A stretch of 64,000 nt of DNA from an uncultured Pelagibacteraceae bacterium (GCA_902592375.1 CACJEG010000002.1:1-64000); one strand, 5' to 3'. Shown: positions 32,045-43,723, counted from the stretch's first letter. Program-made: numbers and translations. Notes: generated by a model from the letters alone, not told the origin.

Positions 32045-34624
32045 TTAAATTAAATTATCATCAATTTTAATAGCTGAAACAACTTTTTCTTCTCCTGATA
32101 ACTTAATTATTCTAACTCCTTGAGTATTTCTGCCTGCAGTTCTAATTTCTTTAACAGCTACTCTAATAACTCTTCCTTTATTAGTAGAAATTAAAATTTC
32201 ATCCCCTTCAAAAACTGGAAATGATGAAGTAATATTTCCATTTCTTGGTGAATTTACTATTCCTATAATTCCTTTGCCTCCTCTGTTAGTAACTCTGTAA
32301 TCACTATGAGAAGTCTTTTTTCCATAACCATTTTCACTTATTGATAAAACAAATTTTTCTTTTGCTGTTAATTCAGATTTTTCATCTTTTGATTTTTTTC
32401 CTTTTTTATTAATTTTATCATTATGAATAACTGACAAAGATACTATTTGATCATTTGGTGCTAACTCTATACCTTTAATTCCTTTAGAAGATCTACCTTT
32501 AAAAACTCTTAGCTTCTTAGCTTCAAATCTAATGCATTTTCCAAATTTTGTGCTTAAAATTATGTCTTGATCATCTTTACAAATTTTAACACCTACAATT
32601 TTATCATTATTATCCAATTTCATTGCAATTTTTCCAGATGCATTAATTGATGAAAAATCTTCTAAACTATTTTTTCTTACTTTTCCTTGCGCTGTAGCAA
32701 AAATAATTTGATAATTTTTTAAATCAGTTTCATCCTCTGGCATTGGCATAATTGAGCTTATTGCCTGATGACTCTTCAAAGGTAAAATATTAAATAAAGA
32801 TTTTCCTTTTGAAGAAGATGACCCCTCTGGTATTTTCCATGCTTTGATCTTGTAAACTAAGCCCTCGGTAGAAAAGAAGAGTAGCGAAGTATGAGTATTT
32901 ACTGATAATGTTTGAACAACTGAGTCTTGATCTCTAGTTGTTATACCTGATTTTCCCTTACCACCTCTTTTTTGTTTTTTTACCCCATCTAAGGAACCCC
33001 TTTTTATGTATCCTTGTAAGGTAACTGTAATTATTACTGATTGTTTTTGGATTGTTTCCTCAATATCGTAATTTAAAACAGCATCTATAATTTTAGTTCT
33101 TCTTGGTATAGCAAATTTCTCTTTAATATTTTTTAACTCTTCACTGATTACTTTTAAAAGTTCCTTTTTTGATGAAATAATCTTTTTATATTTAGTTATT
33201 AGTTCAGCTAATTTTTTAATTTCAACTTCGATTTCATTTATCCCTAATGCAGTTAATTTTTGAAGTCTTAATTCTAAAATAGCCAAAACTTGTGGTTCAG
33301 ATAAAGAATAAAGGTTTTTACCTTTTTTTCCCTCAACTAAAGAAATTAATTTTTGAGATTTATTTATTTTCCATTTAGTTTTTAAAATAGATATTTTAGC
33401 ATCATCGGGTGTTTTAGATGATCGAATAATTTTTATTATTTTATCTAAATTTTCAACTGAAACAGATAATCCTATTAGTATATGAGCACGTTCCTCAGCT
33501 TTTTGAAGGTCAAATTTAGTTTTTTTAATTACAACATCTTCTCTAAAAGTTAAAAAATTAGATAAAAAATCTTTTAGTGTGCAGGTTTGTGGTTTTCCTC
33601 CAACAATAGCTAAAGTATTAAAACCAAATGAACTCTCTATTTGAGTATTTTTATATAATTGTCTCTTTATAGTTTCTGGTTCTACACCATTTCTTAAATC
33701 TATTGCTACCCTAATACCTTCTCTATTAGACTCGTCTCTAATATCTCTTATTCCTTCGATCTTTTTTTCTCTTACTAATTGAGCAATCCTTTCGTTTAAA
33801 ACAGATTTGTTTACTTGATACGGTATAGAGGTTATTACAAGTCTTTCACGTCCGTTTTTTTGTTGCTCAATTGAAATTTCACCCCTTATCTTAAAGGACC
33901 CTCTACCATTGTTATATCCTTGTTTAATTATATCTTTACCTATAATTACACCGCCTGTTGGAAAATCTGGACCCGGTATATGTTTCATTAATTCTTTAAT
34001 TTTAATATCTTTGTTATCTATTAAGGCTAAGGTGCCATCTATAATTTCACCTAAATTATGTGGAGGTATACTTGTTGCCATACCAACAGCAATACCACCG
34101 GCTCCATTTACTAATAAATTTGGAAACTGCGCTGGTAAAACACTAGGTTCTTTCTCTGTTTCATCGTAATTACTTTTGAAAGAAATTGTATTTTTTTCAA
34201 TATCATCAATTAAATATTGAGAAACTTTCGATAAACGAGTTTCCGTATATCTCATTGCTGCAGCTGGATCACCATCAATAGAACCAAAATTTCCTTGGCC
34301 TTGAATTAACGGTAAACTCATGGAGAAATCCTGTACCATTCTTACTAAAGCATCATAAACAGATTGATCACCATGCGGGTGATATTTACCAATAACATCT
34401 CCGACTATTCTTGCAGATTTTCTAAATTGTTTAGACCAATCATATCCGCCTTTGTACATTGCATATAAAATTCTTCTATGAACTGGTTTTAATCCATCTC
34501 TAACATCAGGAAGAGCACGACTTACAATTACGCTCATTGCATAAGAAAGATATGATGAGCTCATCTCATCATGCATTGAGATTAATTTTATATTTTTATC
34601 TTTAAACTCTTCGGTATTTTTCAT
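32045..34624 (-). CDS. gyrA: DNA gyrase subunit A
   Basis: The DNA-breaking subunit of gyrase, which introduces negative supercoils. The 859 residues contain the winged-helix/tower region with [21 protein letters not shown], the catalytic Tyr in [11 protein letters not shown], and the C-terminal beta-pinwheel with the GyrA-box-like [10 protein letters not shown]. In the quinolone pocket the usual GDSAVYDT reads GDQSVYDA, so the position equivalent to E. coli Ser83 is Gln while Asp87 is kept. The gene follows ssb by 5 nt and precedes coaD by 9 nt on the minus strand. Confidence 0.97.
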   Translation of the reverse strand: MKNTEEFKDKNIKLISMHDEMSSSYLSYAMSVIVSRALPDVRDGLKPVHRRILYAMYKGGYDWSKQFRKSARIVGDVIGKYHPHGDQSVYDALVRMVQDFSMSLPLIQGQGNFGSIDGDPAAAMRYTETRLSKVSQYLIDDIEKNTISFKSNYDETEKEPSVLPAQFPNLLVNGAGGIAVGMATSIPPHNLGEIIDGTLALIDNKDIKIKELMKHIPGPDFPTGGVIIGKDIIKQGYNNGRGSFKIRGEISIEQQKNGRERLVITSIPYQVNKSVLNERIAQLVREKKIEGIRDIRDESNREGIRVAIDLRNGVEPETIKRQLYKNTQIESSFGFNTLAIVGGKPQTCTLKDFLSNFLTFREDVVIKKTKFDLQKAEERAHILIGLSVSVENLDKIIKIIRSSKTPDDAKISILKTKWKINKSQKLISLVEGKKGKNLYSLSEPQVLAILELRLQKLTALGINEIEVEIKKLAELITKYKKIISSKKELLKVISEELKNIKEKFAIPRRTKIIDAVLNYDIEETIQKQSVIITVTLQGYIKRGSLDGVKKQKRGGKGKSGITTRDQDSVVQTLSVNTHTSLLFFSTEGLVYKIKAWKIPEGSSSSKGKSLFNILPLKSHQAISSIMPMPEDETDLKNYQIIFATAQGKVRKNSLEDFSSINASGKIAMKLDNNDKIVGVKICKDDQDIILSTKFGKCIRFEAKKLRVFKGRSSKGIKGIELAPNDQIVSLSVIHNDKINKKGKKSKDEKSELTAKEKFVLSISENGYGKKTSHSDYRVTNRGGKGIIGIVNSPRNGNITSSFPVFEGDEILISTNKGRVIRVAVKEIRTAGRNTQGVRIIKLSGEEKVVSAIKIDDNLI

Positions 34625-34629
34625 AGAAG

Positions 34630-35079
34630 TTAAAATGGAATTTCATCATCCATATCTGACACTTGTGAAGAATCCTCAATATTATTTTGTTGAGTTGTGT
34701 CATTTTGAATTCCGCCACTAGAATTTCCTCCTCCCAACATTGTCAGTGAAGAATTATATCCTTGTATAACTATTTCAGTTGAGTATTTGTCTTGTCCCGA
34801 TTGTTCATCTTTCCATTTTCTAGTCGTAAGTTGTCCCTCAACATAAACTTGAGCACCTTTTTTTAAATATTGTTGAACAACATTTACTAAACCCTCGTTA
34901 AATACAACTACACGGTGCCACTCCGTTTTCTCTTTTCTTTCACCTGTGTTTTTGTCTTTCCAAGATTGACTTGTTGCAAGGCTTAATCTGGCTACACTTT
35001 TGCCATTTACCATTTGCTTAATTTCAGGATCTGCGCCCAAACGACCAATTAATAATACTTTATTTAAACTTCCAGCCAT
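34630..35079 (-). CDS. ssb: Single-stranded DNA-binding protein
   Basis: Coats single-stranded DNA in replication and repair. The 149 residues have the OB-fold start [55 protein letters not shown] and a Gly/Asn/Gln-rich linker. The acidic tail ends MDDEIPF, the conserved protein-docking tip. It is divergent from uvrA across 88 bp, the same neighbour pair as in many proteobacteria, and it heads the ssb-gyrA-coaD run. Confidence 0.97.
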   Translation of the reverse strand: MAGSLNKVLLIGRLGADPEIKQMVNGKSVARLSLATSQSWKDKNTGERKEKTEWHRVVVFNEGLVNVVQQYLKKGAQVYVEGQLTTRKWKDEQSGQDKYSTEIVIQGYNSSLTMLGGGNSSGGIQNDTTQQNNIEDSSQVSDMDDEIPF

Positions 35080-35109
35080 AATATTTAATATTTGTTAAAT
35101 TAGTTAATT

Positions 35110-35128
35110 AGAATTATATCACAATTCT
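35110..35128. promoter_or_regulatory. Inverted repeat in the ssb-uvrA divergent promoter region
   Basis: AGAATT (35110-35115) and AATTCT (35123-35128) form a perfect 6-bp dyad with a 7-bp centre, about 30 bp from ssb and 40 bp from uvrA. In other bacteria this divergent region holds an SOS operator, but the sequence does not match the alphaproteobacterial LexA direct repeat, so the call is weak. Confidence 0.25.
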
Positions 35129-35167
35129 TCTGAATATTAATTTTATTAACTCAAAGCAACTAAAATT

Positions 35168-38020
35168 ATGATGAAAAAGATAGTTATTAAGGGCGCTAAA
35201 GAACATAATTTGAAGAATGTTACTGTAGAGATTCCAAAAGACAAATTTGTGGTCATAACGGGTCTATCAGGATCAGGAAAATCATCTTTAGCTTTTGATA
35301 CTATCTACGCAGAAGGTCAAAGAAGGTATGTAGAGAGTTTATCTGCCTACGCACGTCAATTTTTAGATAAAATGAAAAAACCAAATGTTGATTTAATTGA
35401 AGGATTAAGTCCAGCTATTGCAATAGAACAAAAAAATACATCCAAAAATCCAAGATCTACTGTTGCAACTGTAACAGAGATTTATGATTACATGAGGGTA
35501 TTATACGCTAGAGCAGGTATCCCCTACTCACCATTTACAGGTAAACCAATAACTTCTCAAACAATTACACAAATAGTAGATTTAGTTAAAAAATTACCAA
35601 AAAAATCAACAATATATATTTACGCACCAGTAGTAAGAGGTCGTAAAGGTGAATATAAAAAAGATATTTTAAGCTACAAAAGAAGAGGTTTTAGAAAAAT
35701 TAAAATTGATAATGTTTTATATGATATTGAAAAATCACCTAATCTAGATAAAAAACTTAAACATGATATTTCAGTCTTAGTCGATAGAATAGTTTTAAAT
35801 TCAAAACTTGGTAACAGGTTAGCTGAAAGTATTGAAACAGCTGTAAATTTAGCTAACGGTTTAGTATTTGTTGAATATGAGGATGAGACACTTCCTCAAA
35901 AATTTAGAAAAATTGAAAAATTAATTTACTCTACCAAATTTGCTTGCCCTGAGAGCGGATTTACAATTGAGGAAATTGAACCAAGACTTTTTTCATTTAA
36001 CAGCCCCTATGGAGCTTGTGAAGAGTGTGAAGGAATTGGAATGAAATTAAATGTTGATCCAAATTTAGTTGTTCCTGATGAAAGAAAAAGTTTAGCAGAT
36101 GGAGCTATTGAACCATGGTCAAAATCAACCACATTATATTACGCTCAAACTTTAGCATCATTAGCAAAACATTATGGTTTTTCTTTAGATGAAAAATGGA
36201 AAAAATTACCCAAAAAAATCAAAGATATTATTCTTTATGGTTCTGATGAAGATGAAATCAAATTTAATTATGATGATGGTTACGAGAAATATTCTTATAA
36301 AAAAACTTTTGAAGGTGTAATTAATAATCTTGAAAGGAGATTTTTAGAATCTGATAGTGAATGGAAAAGAGAAGCTATTGCTGAATATCAATCTGATACA
36401 GCATGTGAAGCATGTAATGGTGACAGATTAAAAGAAGAGGCTTTATGTGTTAAAATCAATGATCTTAATATAAGTGAAGTAACAAAAAAATCTATTTTAG
36501 ATGCAGCAGAATGGTTTAAAAATTTAGAGAATAATCTTGATAAAAGACAATTCAAAATTGCTGAGCATGTTTTAAAAGAAATAAATGAAAGATTGAATTT
36601 TCTTTTAAATGTTGGTTTAGATTATTTAACATTATCTAGAGAATCTGGAACATTATCAGGTGGTGAAGCACAAAGAATAAGATTAGCTTCACAAATCGGA
36701 TCTGGTTTAACAGGTGTTTTATATGTTTTGGATGAACCATCAATTGGATTACATCAAAAAGATAATGTTAAGCTTATTAATGCATTAAAAAGATTGCGAG
36801 ATCTTGGCAATACAGTAATTGTTGTTGAGCATGACACCGAGACAATGGAAAATGCAGATCATATTATTGATCTTGGTCCTGAAGCCGGAAGTAATGGTGG
36901 CGAGATAACAGCGCAAGGATCATATGAGGAAATTAAAAAAGATAAAAACAGTATTACCGGACAGTATCTTGCTAATAAAAAAACAATTGATATTCCAAAA
37001 TCACGACGTTTAGCTAAAAATGGAAGATTTGTTGAAATCAATGGTGCAAGTGGAAATAATTTAAATAATGTAAATCTTAAAATTCCAACTGGCACTTTTA
37101 CCTGTGTTACTGGTGTATCGGGTAGTGGTAAATCTACTCTAATATTACAAACACTCTTTCATGCCTTAAATTTAACTTTAAATAATAAAGCAAGAAAAGC
37201 TCCCAAATCATTTAAAGGTTATAAAGGTGTAGAACTAATTGATAAAATAATTGATATTGACCAATCTCCTATTGGGAGAACGCCAAGATCAAATCCAGCA
37301 ACATATACGGGAGCCTTTGGTCCTATTAGAGATTGGTTTACAAGCCTTCCAGAGTCTAAAACAAGAGGATATAAACCTGGAAGATTTTCTTTCAATGTAA
37401 AAGGAGGTAGATGTGAAGCTTGTGAGGGTGATGGTGTAATTACATATGAAATGCATTTTTTACCTGATGTTTATATACAGTGTGACGAATGTAAGGGTAC
37501 AAGGTACAATAGAGAAACTTTAGAAATTAAATTTAAAGGTAAAAGTATTGCTGATGTTTTGGATATGTCGGTTGATGAAGGGTGTGAATATTTTGAAAAT
37601 ATATCTAATATAAAAACAAAACTATTAACTCTCAAAAAAGTTGGTTTGGGCTATATTAAAATCGGTCAGCAAGCAACTACATTATCAGGAGGTGAAGCGC
37701 AACGAATAAAACTTGCAAAAGAACTTTCAAAAAGATCAACGGGAAGAACGATGTATATCTTAGATGAACCAACCACAGGTTTACATCAACATGATATTAA
37801 AAAACTTTTAGAGATACTTCATACGTTTGTAAAACTTGGAAATACAGTCGTTGTTATTGAGCACAATCTAGATGTAATTAAAACAGCCGACTACATTGTA
37901 GATATGGGGCCTGAAGGTGGTGTAAAGGGTGGTAATATTGTCGCCGAAGGAAAACCTGAAGAAGTATGCAAGGTTAAAGAGAGTTATACTGGTCAATTTT
38001 TAAAACCGCTTTTAGCTTAA
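35168..38020 (+). CDS. uvrA: Excinuclease ABC subunit A
   Basis: Damage-recognition ATPase of nucleotide-excision repair. The 950 residues contain two ABC modules: Walker [15 protein letters not shown] near the start and [11 protein letters not shown] at about residue 650, each with its signature ([32 protein letters not shown]) and Walker B ([20 protein letters not shown]). The second zinc module is intact (CEACEGDG ... CDECKGTRY). In the first, the second Cys is Ser (CPESGFTI), a variant also usual in alphaproteobacteria. It is divergent from ssb. Two ATGs in a row at the start; either fits. Confidence 0.97.
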   Translation: MMKKIVIKGAKEHNLKNVTVEIPKDKFVVITGLSGSGKSSLAFDTIYAEGQRRYVESLSAYARQFLDKMKKPNVDLIEGLSPAIAIEQKNTSKNPRSTVATVTEIYDYMRVLYARAGIPYSPFTGKPITSQTITQIVDLVKKLPKKSTIYIYAPVVRGRKGEYKKDILSYKRRGFRKIKIDNVLYDIEKSPNLDKKLKHDISVLVDRIVLNSKLGNRLAESIETAVNLANGLVFVEYEDETLPQKFRKIEKLIYSTKFACPESGFTIEEIEPRLFSFNSPYGACEECEGIGMKLNVDPNLVVPDERKSLADGAIEPWSKSTTLYYAQTLASLAKHYGFSLDEKWKKLPKKIKDIILYGSDEDEIKFNYDDGYEKYSYKKTFEGVINNLERRFLESDSEWKREAIAEYQSDTACEACNGDRLKEEALCVKINDLNISEVTKKSILDAAEWFKNLENNLDKRQFKIAEHVLKEINERLNFLLNVGLDYLTLSRESGTLSGGEAQRIRLASQIGSGLTGVLYVLDEPSIGLHQKDNVKLINALKRLRDLGNTVIVVEHDTETMENADHIIDLGPEAGSNGGEITAQGSYEEIKKDKNSITGQYLANKKTIDIPKSRRLAKNGRFVEINGASGNNLNNVNLKIPTGTFTCVTGVSGSGKSTLILQTLFHALNLTLNNKARKAPKSFKGYKGVELIDKIIDIDQSPIGRTPRSNPATYTGAFGPIRDWFTSLPESKTRGYKPGRFSFNVKGGRCEACEGDGVITYEMHFLPDVYIQCDECKGTRYNRETLEIKFKGKSIADVLDMSVDEGCEYFENISNIKTKLLTLKKVGLGYIKIGQQATTLSGGEAQRIKLAKELSKRSTGRTMYILDEPTTGLHQHDIKKLLEILHTFVKLGNTVVVIEHNLDVIKTADYIVDMGPEGGVKGGNIVAEGKPEEVCKVKESYTGQFLKPLLA

Positions 38021-38070
38021 ATTTAACAACTTAAAAATATTCAAAAATTAGTGTATAGTTATTAAGAATC

Positions 38071-38673
38071 ATGAGTACTTTATTGTCATCTTTATCAAAA
38101 ACAATCCACGCATCACTTGCTTTAGCAATTATTTTGTTTTTAGGATTGTTTTATTTAAACGATGGAATTGCTTTCGATACGCTATTCTGGAGCTGGTTAT
38201 TTAGATACATACATGTAATTGTTGCAATTATGTGGATTGGATTATTGTGGTATTTCAATTTTGTTCAAATTCCAAATATGGGAAAAATTCCTGATGAACA
38301 AAAACCAGCTATTGGTAAAGTAATAGCACCAGCTGCATTATTTTACTTTAGATGGGCTGCTGCATTAACTGTTCTTTCGGGTTTAATTCTCGCTCTTCTT
38401 AATGGATATCTTCATGATGCAATGACTTTAAGCATTGGTTCAGGTGTTCCAAAACATACAGCAATTGGAATCGGAATGTGGCTTGGAATTATAATGGCAT
38501 TTAATGTCTGGTTTGTGATTTGGCCAAATCAAAAAAGAGCTTTAGGAATAGTTGAGAGTGATCCAGATACAAAAGCTAAGTCAGCTAAAACTGCAATGCT
38601 TTTCTCAAGAACAAATACTTTATTATCATTACCTATGTTACTTACAATGGTAATAGCTCAAAACTTATATTAA
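38071..38673 (+). CDS. PuuD-like (urate hydroxylase N-terminal domain) membrane protein
   Basis: A 200-residue protein with about five hydrophobic segments. The stretch RYIHVIVAIMWIGLLWYFNF, then VQIPNMGKIPDEQKPAIGKV and IAPAALFYFRWAAALTVLSG match the membrane domain of PuuD-type urate hydroxylases (Urate_ox_N). The haem-binding cytochrome c domain found at the C-terminus of full PuuD is absent, and no CxxCH motif is present. No purine genes are nearby. Family membership is fairly clear; urate oxidation is not assured for this short form, which could be an electron-transfer or unrelated membrane protein. It converges with secF, one base apart. Confidence 0.7.
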   Translation: MSTLLSSLSKTIHASLALAIILFLGLFYLNDGIAFDTLFWSWLFRYIHVIVAIMWIGLLWYFNFVQIPNMGKIPDEQKPAIGKVIAPAALFYFRWAAALTVLSGLILALLNGYLHDAMTLSIGSGVPKHTAIGIGMWLGIIMAFNVWFVIWPNQKRALGIVESDPDTKAKSAKTAMLFSRTNTLLSLPMLLTMVIAQNLY

Positions 38674-38674
38674 A

Positions 38675-39568
38675 TTATTTTTTATCGTCTTCTTCTCTAA
38701 AAACAGTTTTCTGTGAAACCCTTAATCTAACTAAAACAGTGTTAGCTATATAAATTGAAGAATAAGTTCCAAAAACAACACCAAGTATCATTGCTAGAGA
38801 AAAACCTTTTAATATTTCTCCACCAAAAAAATAAATTGCTAATAAAGCTAGCAAAGTAGTTGCAGAAGTTATTATAGTTCTTGATAACGTCTCATTAATT
38901 GAAATGTTTGTTAATTCGAAAATTTTGATATCTGAATATTTTCTCAAATTTTCACGCACACGGTCAAAAATAACTACAGTATCATTCATTGAATATCCAA
39001 CTATTGTTAACACAGCTGCAATTATTGATAAGTTAATTTCTAAACTAAATAGTGAAAAAACTCCTAGAGTTACAATAACATCATGAAACAAAGCTAAAAT
39101 TGCACCCAAACTAAATTGCCATTCAAATCTTATCCAAATATAAATTAACATTAATGCTAAAGACAAAGATATTGCTATAACTCCTGATTTTAGTAATTCA
39201 GCACTTACCTTTGGCCCAACATTCTCTACCCTTCTAAAATCATAGTTATTTCCAAAAGATTTATCTAAATTAGTCTTAATTTCTTCAATAATATTTTTTT
39301 TATTATCTTTATTTTCAAATTTTACTAAAAAATCTGTATCATTGCCAAATTTCTTAACTGAAACATCTCCTAAATCCATTTGATTAAATCTATCTCTTAA
39401 TGAACTTACATTTATTTTTGAATCTGAAGCTCTTAACTCAATTAAAGTACCACCTTTAAAATCTATACCAAAGTTTAGTCCTTTAAAAATTAACAATAAT
39501 AATGAAACAACAATTAAAATTGATGAAAGCAAATTAAAGTGATTATAATATTTGTTAAAAGCAATCAT
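38675..39568 (-). CDS. secF: Protein translocase subunit SecF
   Basis: Works with SecD to complete export through SecYEG using the proton gradient. The 297 residues have six hydrophobic segments, a periplasmic domain after the first, and the family motifs FGIDFKGGTLIEL, IVGYSMNDTVVIFDRVRENL and TTLLALLAIYFFGG. The C-terminal tail is basic. It shares one base with the end of secD (TAATG-type junction), so the two are translationally coupled at the end of the yajC-secD-secF string. Confidence 0.96.
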   Translation of the reverse strand: MIAFNKYYNHFNLLSSILIVVSLLLLIFKGLNFGIDFKGGTLIELRASDSKINVSSLRDRFNQMDLGDVSVKKFGNDTDFLVKFENKDNKKNIIEEIKTNLDKSFGNNYDFRRVENVGPKVSAELLKSGVIAISLSLALMLIYIWIRFEWQFSLGAILALFHDVIVTLGVFSLFSLEINLSIIAAVLTIVGYSMNDTVVIFDRVRENLRKYSDIKIFELTNISINETLSRTIITSATTLLALLAIYFFGGEILKGFSLAMILGVVFGTYSSIYIANTVLVRLRVSQKTVFREEDDKK

Positions 39569-41121
39569 TAGATTAATTTTTCCTTATCTTTATTTCTTGA
39601 TACATAAATACTAGTGAACAATCTTGCTATGAAATAGACTGAAAATAGCGTTGTAAATATTCCAACTCCTAAGGTTACAGCAAAACCTTTAACTGGACCC
39701 GAGCCCATAAAAAACAAAATAATTGCAGCTAATAATGTGGTAATATTGGCATCTAAAATTGCTGTTCTTGATTTTGTATAACCACCATCAAAAGCCAAAA
39801 TATTATTAGTCTCATCTTTTAGCTCTTCTTTAATCCTCTCAAAAATTAAAACATTTGCATCAACTGCCATACCTACAGTTAGGATAATTCCTGCAATACC
39901 AGGTAATGTTAAAGTAGCTTCAAATAAAGTTAAAACACCTAAAAGAATAAACAAATTAACTATTAGTGTTACATTGGTAATTAATCCGAAAATTTTATAT
40001 TTTATGAACATAAAAATTATGACCAACATAAAACCTATTGCCAAAGCAATCATTCCTGCATTAATTGAGTCTTGTCCAAGATCAGGTCCAACCGTTCTTT
40101 CTTCAATTATTTCTAATGGTGCTGGCAATGCTCCTGATCTTAATAATAAAGCTAGATCAGTTGCTGTTTGAAAAGTAAAGCCACCACTTATCTGGCCAGA
40201 ACCACTAGCAATCGTATCTCTAACTACAGGTGCACTGATAATTTTACCATCTAAAACAATTGCTAATTGTTTTCCAATACCAGTTGATGTTGCCTTACCA
40301 AACCTCTTTGCGCCTACTCTATCTAAAGTAAATGAAACAATTGTTTGGTTAGCTTGAGTATCCATTTTTGGTTGTGCATCGAGTAAATTTTCACCACTGA
40401 TTATAATTCTTTTACTAACTGTGGCTTCTTCAAGGCCATTTTCAAATTTTAATTTTTCAACACCAAAACGATCATTTTCATCATTTGTTACAAAACGAAA
40501 TGTAAGATTTGCAGTTTTACCAAGTAATGATTTTATTCTCATTGGATCATCTAATCCAGGAAGCTCTACTAAAATTCTGTTATTTCCTCTTTTAAGTATG
40601 TTGGGTTCATTAGTTCCAACCTCATCTACTCTTCTTCTTACTATTTCTATAGCTTGATCTTGAGAAGAAGTTTTAAGTTTAATTAAACCCTGTCTTGAAA
40701 AATTAACTTTTAAATTTAACCCAGTATCTTCAATTTCTAACTGATGTGATTTAAATCTTGGGTAATAAGGGTTAAGGTCACTATTTTCGTCCTGAAAAAC
40801 ATCTAAGACAGATTGCTTATCATTATTTGTAACATTAAAAAAAATATTCTGATTATCTATTTTAATATTGTTGATTTTAATATTTTTTTCTTTGAAGTAA
40901 TTTCTAATTGTTGTTGTTAGGTTTTGTAATTTTTGTTCAATTACAGGTTCGTTGTCAATTTCAAGTAGTAGATATGATCCACCCTGAAGGTCCAATCCTA
41001 GATTAATTTTTTTATCAAAAAAATCATCATCAAATTTAAAAAGATTTGATGAAGCAATTAAAATAAATAAAACTGAAAAAAGAGTTATAAATAAAATTCT
41101 TAACTTAGAGAAATAAAGCAC
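39568..41121 (-). CDS. secD: Protein translocase subunit SecD
   Basis: The partner of SecF. Its 517 residues have a first membrane segment (about 8-27), a large periplasmic part with GLDLQGGSYLLLEID, RRVDEVGTNEPNILKRGNNRILVELPG and the P1-head region, and five further membrane segments with GIAGIILTVGMAVDANVLIFERIKEEL. These are the diagnostic SecD motifs. It is preceded by yajC after 14 nt and overlaps secF by one base. Length and order agree with other alphaproteobacteria. Confidence 0.97.
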   Translation of the reverse strand: MLYFSKLRILFITLFSVLFILIASSNLFKFDDDFFDKKINLGLDLQGGSYLLLEIDNEPVIEQKLQNLTTTIRNYFKEKNIKINNIKIDNQNIFFNVTNNDKQSVLDVFQDENSDLNPYYPRFKSHQLEIEDTGLNLKVNFSRQGLIKLKTSSQDQAIEIVRRRVDEVGTNEPNILKRGNNRILVELPGLDDPMRIKSLLGKTANLTFRFVTNDENDRFGVEKLKFENGLEEATVSKRIIISGENLLDAQPKMDTQANQTIVSFTLDRVGAKRFGKATSTGIGKQLAIVLDGKIISAPVVRDTIASGSGQISGGFTFQTATDLALLLRSGALPAPLEIIEERTVGPDLGQDSINAGMIALAIGFMLVIIFMFIKYKIFGLITNVTLIVNLFILLGVLTLFEATLTLPGIAGIILTVGMAVDANVLIFERIKEELKDETNNILAFDGGYTKSRTAILDANITTLLAAIILFFMGSGPVKGFAVTLGVGIFTTLFSVYFIARLFTSIYVSRNKDKEKLI

Positions 41122-41135
41122 TTAACTAAAAATTA

Positions 41136-41429
41136 TTATTTTTTAACTTCTTGTGTATTTGTATTAACAAGACTTTGAATACCTGTTGATTTAACTATCT
41201 CAACTTTAACGTTTTCAGCAATTTCTACTTCAACTTTATCATTGTCTATAAGTCTCTCCACAGTACCTGTAATTCCACCAGAAGTAACAACCTTGTCACC
41301 TCTCTTAAGGCTTTCAACCATTGCTTTGTGCTCTTTAACTTTTTTTTGCTGTGGTCTGATTAAGAAAAAATAAAAAATAACAAAAATTAAAATTAACGGT
41401 ATAAATTGTCCTATTCCTGAGCCTTCCAT
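41136..41429 (-). CDS. yajC: Preprotein translocase subunit YajC
   Basis: Single-span protein of the SecDF-YajC holotranslocon. The 97 residues have one N-terminal transmembrane helix (about 8-24, FIPLILIFVIFYFFLIRPQ) followed by the family signature RPQQKKVKEHKAMVESLKRG and the small beta domain VVTSGGITGTVERL. A purine-rich AAGGAGA sequence lies a few bases before the ATG, a clear ribosome-binding site. It is followed by secD after 14 nt and preceded by serS at 55 nt. Confidence 0.95.
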   Translation of the reverse strand: MEGSGIGQFIPLILIFVIFYFFLIRPQQKKVKEHKAMVESLKRGDKVVTSGGITGTVERLIDNDKVEVEIAENVKVEIVKSTGIQSLVNTNTQEVKK

Positions 41430-41484
41430 AAATCTCCTTATAAATTATGTGAATACTTATACTATCTGTGTAATTAAAACAACT

Positions 41485-42744
41485 TTATTTAGCTGAAATC
41501 AATTCCAAATTATTCATATACGGTCGCAGTACCTTAGGAACAATAATCGAACCATCTTTTTGTTGATAGTTTTCTAATACAGCAATTAAGGTTCTACCCA
41601 CAGCTAAACCACTTCCATTTAATGTTCCAACAAAAACAGTTTCCTTGTTTTTATTTTTATATCTTGATTTCATTCTTTGGGCCTGAAATGTTGAACAAGA
41701 AGAGCATGATGATATTTCACGATACTTGTTTTCTGATGGCAACCACACTTCAATATCATAAGTTTTTTCTGCACTAAAACCCATATCACCTGAACATAAA
41801 ATTACTTTTCTATAAGGTAACTGTAGCTTATCAAGAATATCTGTTGCGCAGTTTGTCATTCGCTCTAATTCTTCTAGGCAATTTTCTTTTTCTACAATAC
41901 TAACCATCTCAACCTTATAAAATTGATGTTGCCTAATCATTCCTTTAGTATCTTTTCCATAACTGCCAGCTTCTTTTCTAAAACATGGAGTTGAAGCAAC
42001 AAATCTCATTGGTAAATCTTTTTGGTCAACGATTTTATCTTTAACAATGTTTGTTAAAATTACTTCAGCGGTTGGAATTAAAAATTTTCTATCAGATCCT
42101 TGATCAAATTTTATTTCAAATTGATCGTTTTCAAATTTTGGTAATTGGCCTGTTCCATACATTGTATTATCAGATGCAATCAATGGAGGTGAAATCTCTT
42201 GATAGCCATTTTGAACGATATGAGTATCTAACATAAAGTTAGATAAAGCTCGTTCTAGTAATGCTAACTCTTTTTTAACAAATACAAATCTTGATCCAGT
42301 TGTTTTAGTTGCAAGATCAAAATCAAGCATGGCTAAATTTTCTCCAAGTTCGTAGTGAGATTTGGGTTTAAAATCAAATTCAGGAACTTTACCTGCTTTT
42401 AAAACTTCCACATTGTCATTTTCATCTTTTCCATTCGGAACATCCTGATGAGGTATGTTGGGTATACTTGATAAAATGTTATCTAATTCAGCTTTAGTAT
42501 TTTTTTGTTGCTCAGCGATCTTTTCTAATTCAGTAGAGATTTCTTTAGATTTTTTGAATAAACTTTCATCTTTAGATTTTGAAATATCTTTTTTTTCTTT
42601 TTCTAAATTTTCTTTCTTTTTAATTAAATCTCTATTTAATTCATCAAGCTTTTTTAAATTATTAAAATCAATTTTAACTGAACGTTTTTCAAGATCTTTT
42701 TCAAATTTTGAATAGTCTTTTCTAATTTCTTTTAAATTATGCAT
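41485..42744 (-). CDS. serS: Seryl-tRNA synthetase
   Basis: Charges tRNA-Ser, the tRNA whose gene lies at 25642. The 419 residues start with the long antiparallel coiled-coil arm (about 25-100), followed by the class II catalytic core: [21 protein letters not shown] (motif 2), [17 protein letters not shown] and [20 protein letters not shown] (motif 3). All class II signatures are intact. It overlaps tatC by 8 bp, within the tat-ser-sec operon order. Confidence 0.97.
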   Translation of the reverse strand: MHNLKEIRKDYSKFEKDLEKRSVKIDFNNLKKLDELNRDLIKKKENLEKEKKDISKSKDESLFKKSKEISTELEKIAEQQKNTKAELDNILSSIPNIPHQDVPNGKDENDNVEVLKAGKVPEFDFKPKSHYELGENLAMLDFDLATKTTGSRFVFVKKELALLERALSNFMLDTHIVQNGYQEISPPLIASDNTMYGTGQLPKFENDQFEIKFDQGSDRKFLIPTAEVILTNIVKDKIVDQKDLPMRFVASTPCFRKEAGSYGKDTKGMIRQHQFYKVEMVSIVEKENCLEELERMTNCATDILDKLQLPYRKVILCSGDMGFSAEKTYDIEVWLPSENKYREISSCSSCSTFQAQRMKSRYKNKNKETVFVGTLNGSGLAVGRTLIAVLENYQQKDGSIIVPKVLRPYMNNLELISAK

Positions 42745-43507
42745 CAGTCTTTTCTAAATTTTTGTTTTCTATAAATTTTACTGAAAATATTGATAATTCA
42801 TATAAAATTAATAAAGGAATAGCTAAACCTATTTGAGTAATTGGATCTGGTGGTGTAAGCAATGCAGCAGCAGCAAATATAATTACTACAACATACTTTC
42901 TTCTTTCTTTTAGAAATTGACTGTCAACAACACCTATTCTGGCTAACAAACTTAAGACTATAGGTAGTTGGAAACTTATTCCAAATGCAAAAATTAACTT
43001 CATAACAAGTGACAAGTATTCATTTACTTTAGCTTCTAATTGAATTGGTAGAGTTGTAGACATCCCTGTACTTTCAAATGATAAAAAGAATTTAATAGCT
43101 AGAGGCATTATCAAATAATAAACTAGCATACCCCCCAAAAAGAAAAGAATTGGTGTTAAGATAAGATATGGAAGTATAGCAACTTTTTCATGTTTATATA
43201 ATCCCGGTGCAATAAATTTCCATATTTGCATTAGAATAAATGGACAGGTCACAAAAAAAGCTGTGAAAAAGGATACCTTAATATAAGTTAAAAAAGTTTC
43301 CTGTAAGGCGGTAAAAATAAGCCTTCTATCAGATCCATCATCTTTTACAGCTTGAGCAAATGGATCAACTAAAAAACCGTAAATATGTTCAGCAAAAATA
43401 TAACAAATAACAAAAAAGATTATTAGAAATATAAAACTATGTATTAATCTTTTTCTTAGTTCTGTTAGATGGCTAACAAATCCACCTTCATTTTCTTCAT
43501 TACTCAT
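42737..43507 (-). CDS. tatC: Twin-arginine translocase subunit TatC
   Basis: The signal-recognising core of the Tat export system for folded proteins. The 256 residues have six hydrophobic segments. Seen: [15 protein letters not shown], the conserved cytoplasmic N-terminus that contacts the twin-arginine motif, then FITCPFI-like [23 protein letters not shown] and the [14 protein letters not shown] helix. The catalytic-face Glu near the N-terminus is present (LTELR). It overlaps tatB and serS by 8 bp each. A likely client, the M48 lipoprotein, is encoded at 28799. Confidence 0.96.
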   Translation of the reverse strand: MSNEENEGGFVSHLTELRKRLIHSFIFLIIFFVICYIFAEHIYGFLVDPFAQAVKDDGSDRRLIFTALQETFLTYIKVSFFTAFFVTCPFILMQIWKFIAPGLYKHEKVAILPYLILTPILFFLGGMLVYYLIMPLAIKFFLSFESTGMSTTLPIQLEAKVNEYLSLVMKLIFAFGISFQLPIVLSLLARIGVVDSQFLKERRKYVVVIIFAAAALLTPPDPITQIGLAIPLLILYELSIFSVKFIENKNLEKTDA

Positions 43508-43718
43508 CTTTTTTAGTTTCTTTTTTTATTTCATTATCAATTTTTTCATCATCAATTTCTAAATTAGAAACTTCATTTTGAATGTTGCTCACATATCTTT
43601 TTGCAGTCCCTATCCAAGAACCTGCTTTCTTTAACATGATTGGAAAATCTTTTGGCCCAAGAACAACAATTGCAATACCAACAACAATTAATATCTCAAA
43701 CCAACCAATAGTGGGCAT
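43500..43718 (-). CDS. tatB: Twin-arginine translocase subunit TatB
   Basis: A 72-residue single-span protein with the short N-terminal helix MPTIGWFEILIVVGIAIVVL, the hinge GPKDFP and an amphipathic helix (MLKKAGSWIGTAKRYVSN), followed by a charged tail. The GWFEI... LGPKDFP pattern marks TatB rather than TatA. It is shorter than most TatB proteins, with most of the C-terminal tail missing, in keeping with genome streamlining. It overlaps tatC by 8 bp and follows tatA after 5 nt. Confidence 0.93.
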   Translation of the reverse strand: MPTIGWFEILIVVGIAIVVLGPKDFPIMLKKAGSWIGTAKRYVSNIQNEVSNLEIDDEKIDNEIKKETKKDE

Positions 43719-43723
43719 GTGAT

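Noticed and set aside
35101-35160. LexA/SOS box between ssb and uvrA
   Set aside because: The alphaproteobacterial GTTC-N7-GTTC pattern is absent; only a short unrelated dyad is seen.
35939-35960. Missing Cys in the first zinc finger of UvrA (CPESG)
   Set aside because: Ser at this position is usual in alphaproteobacterial UvrA as far as I know, so it is not a novelty.
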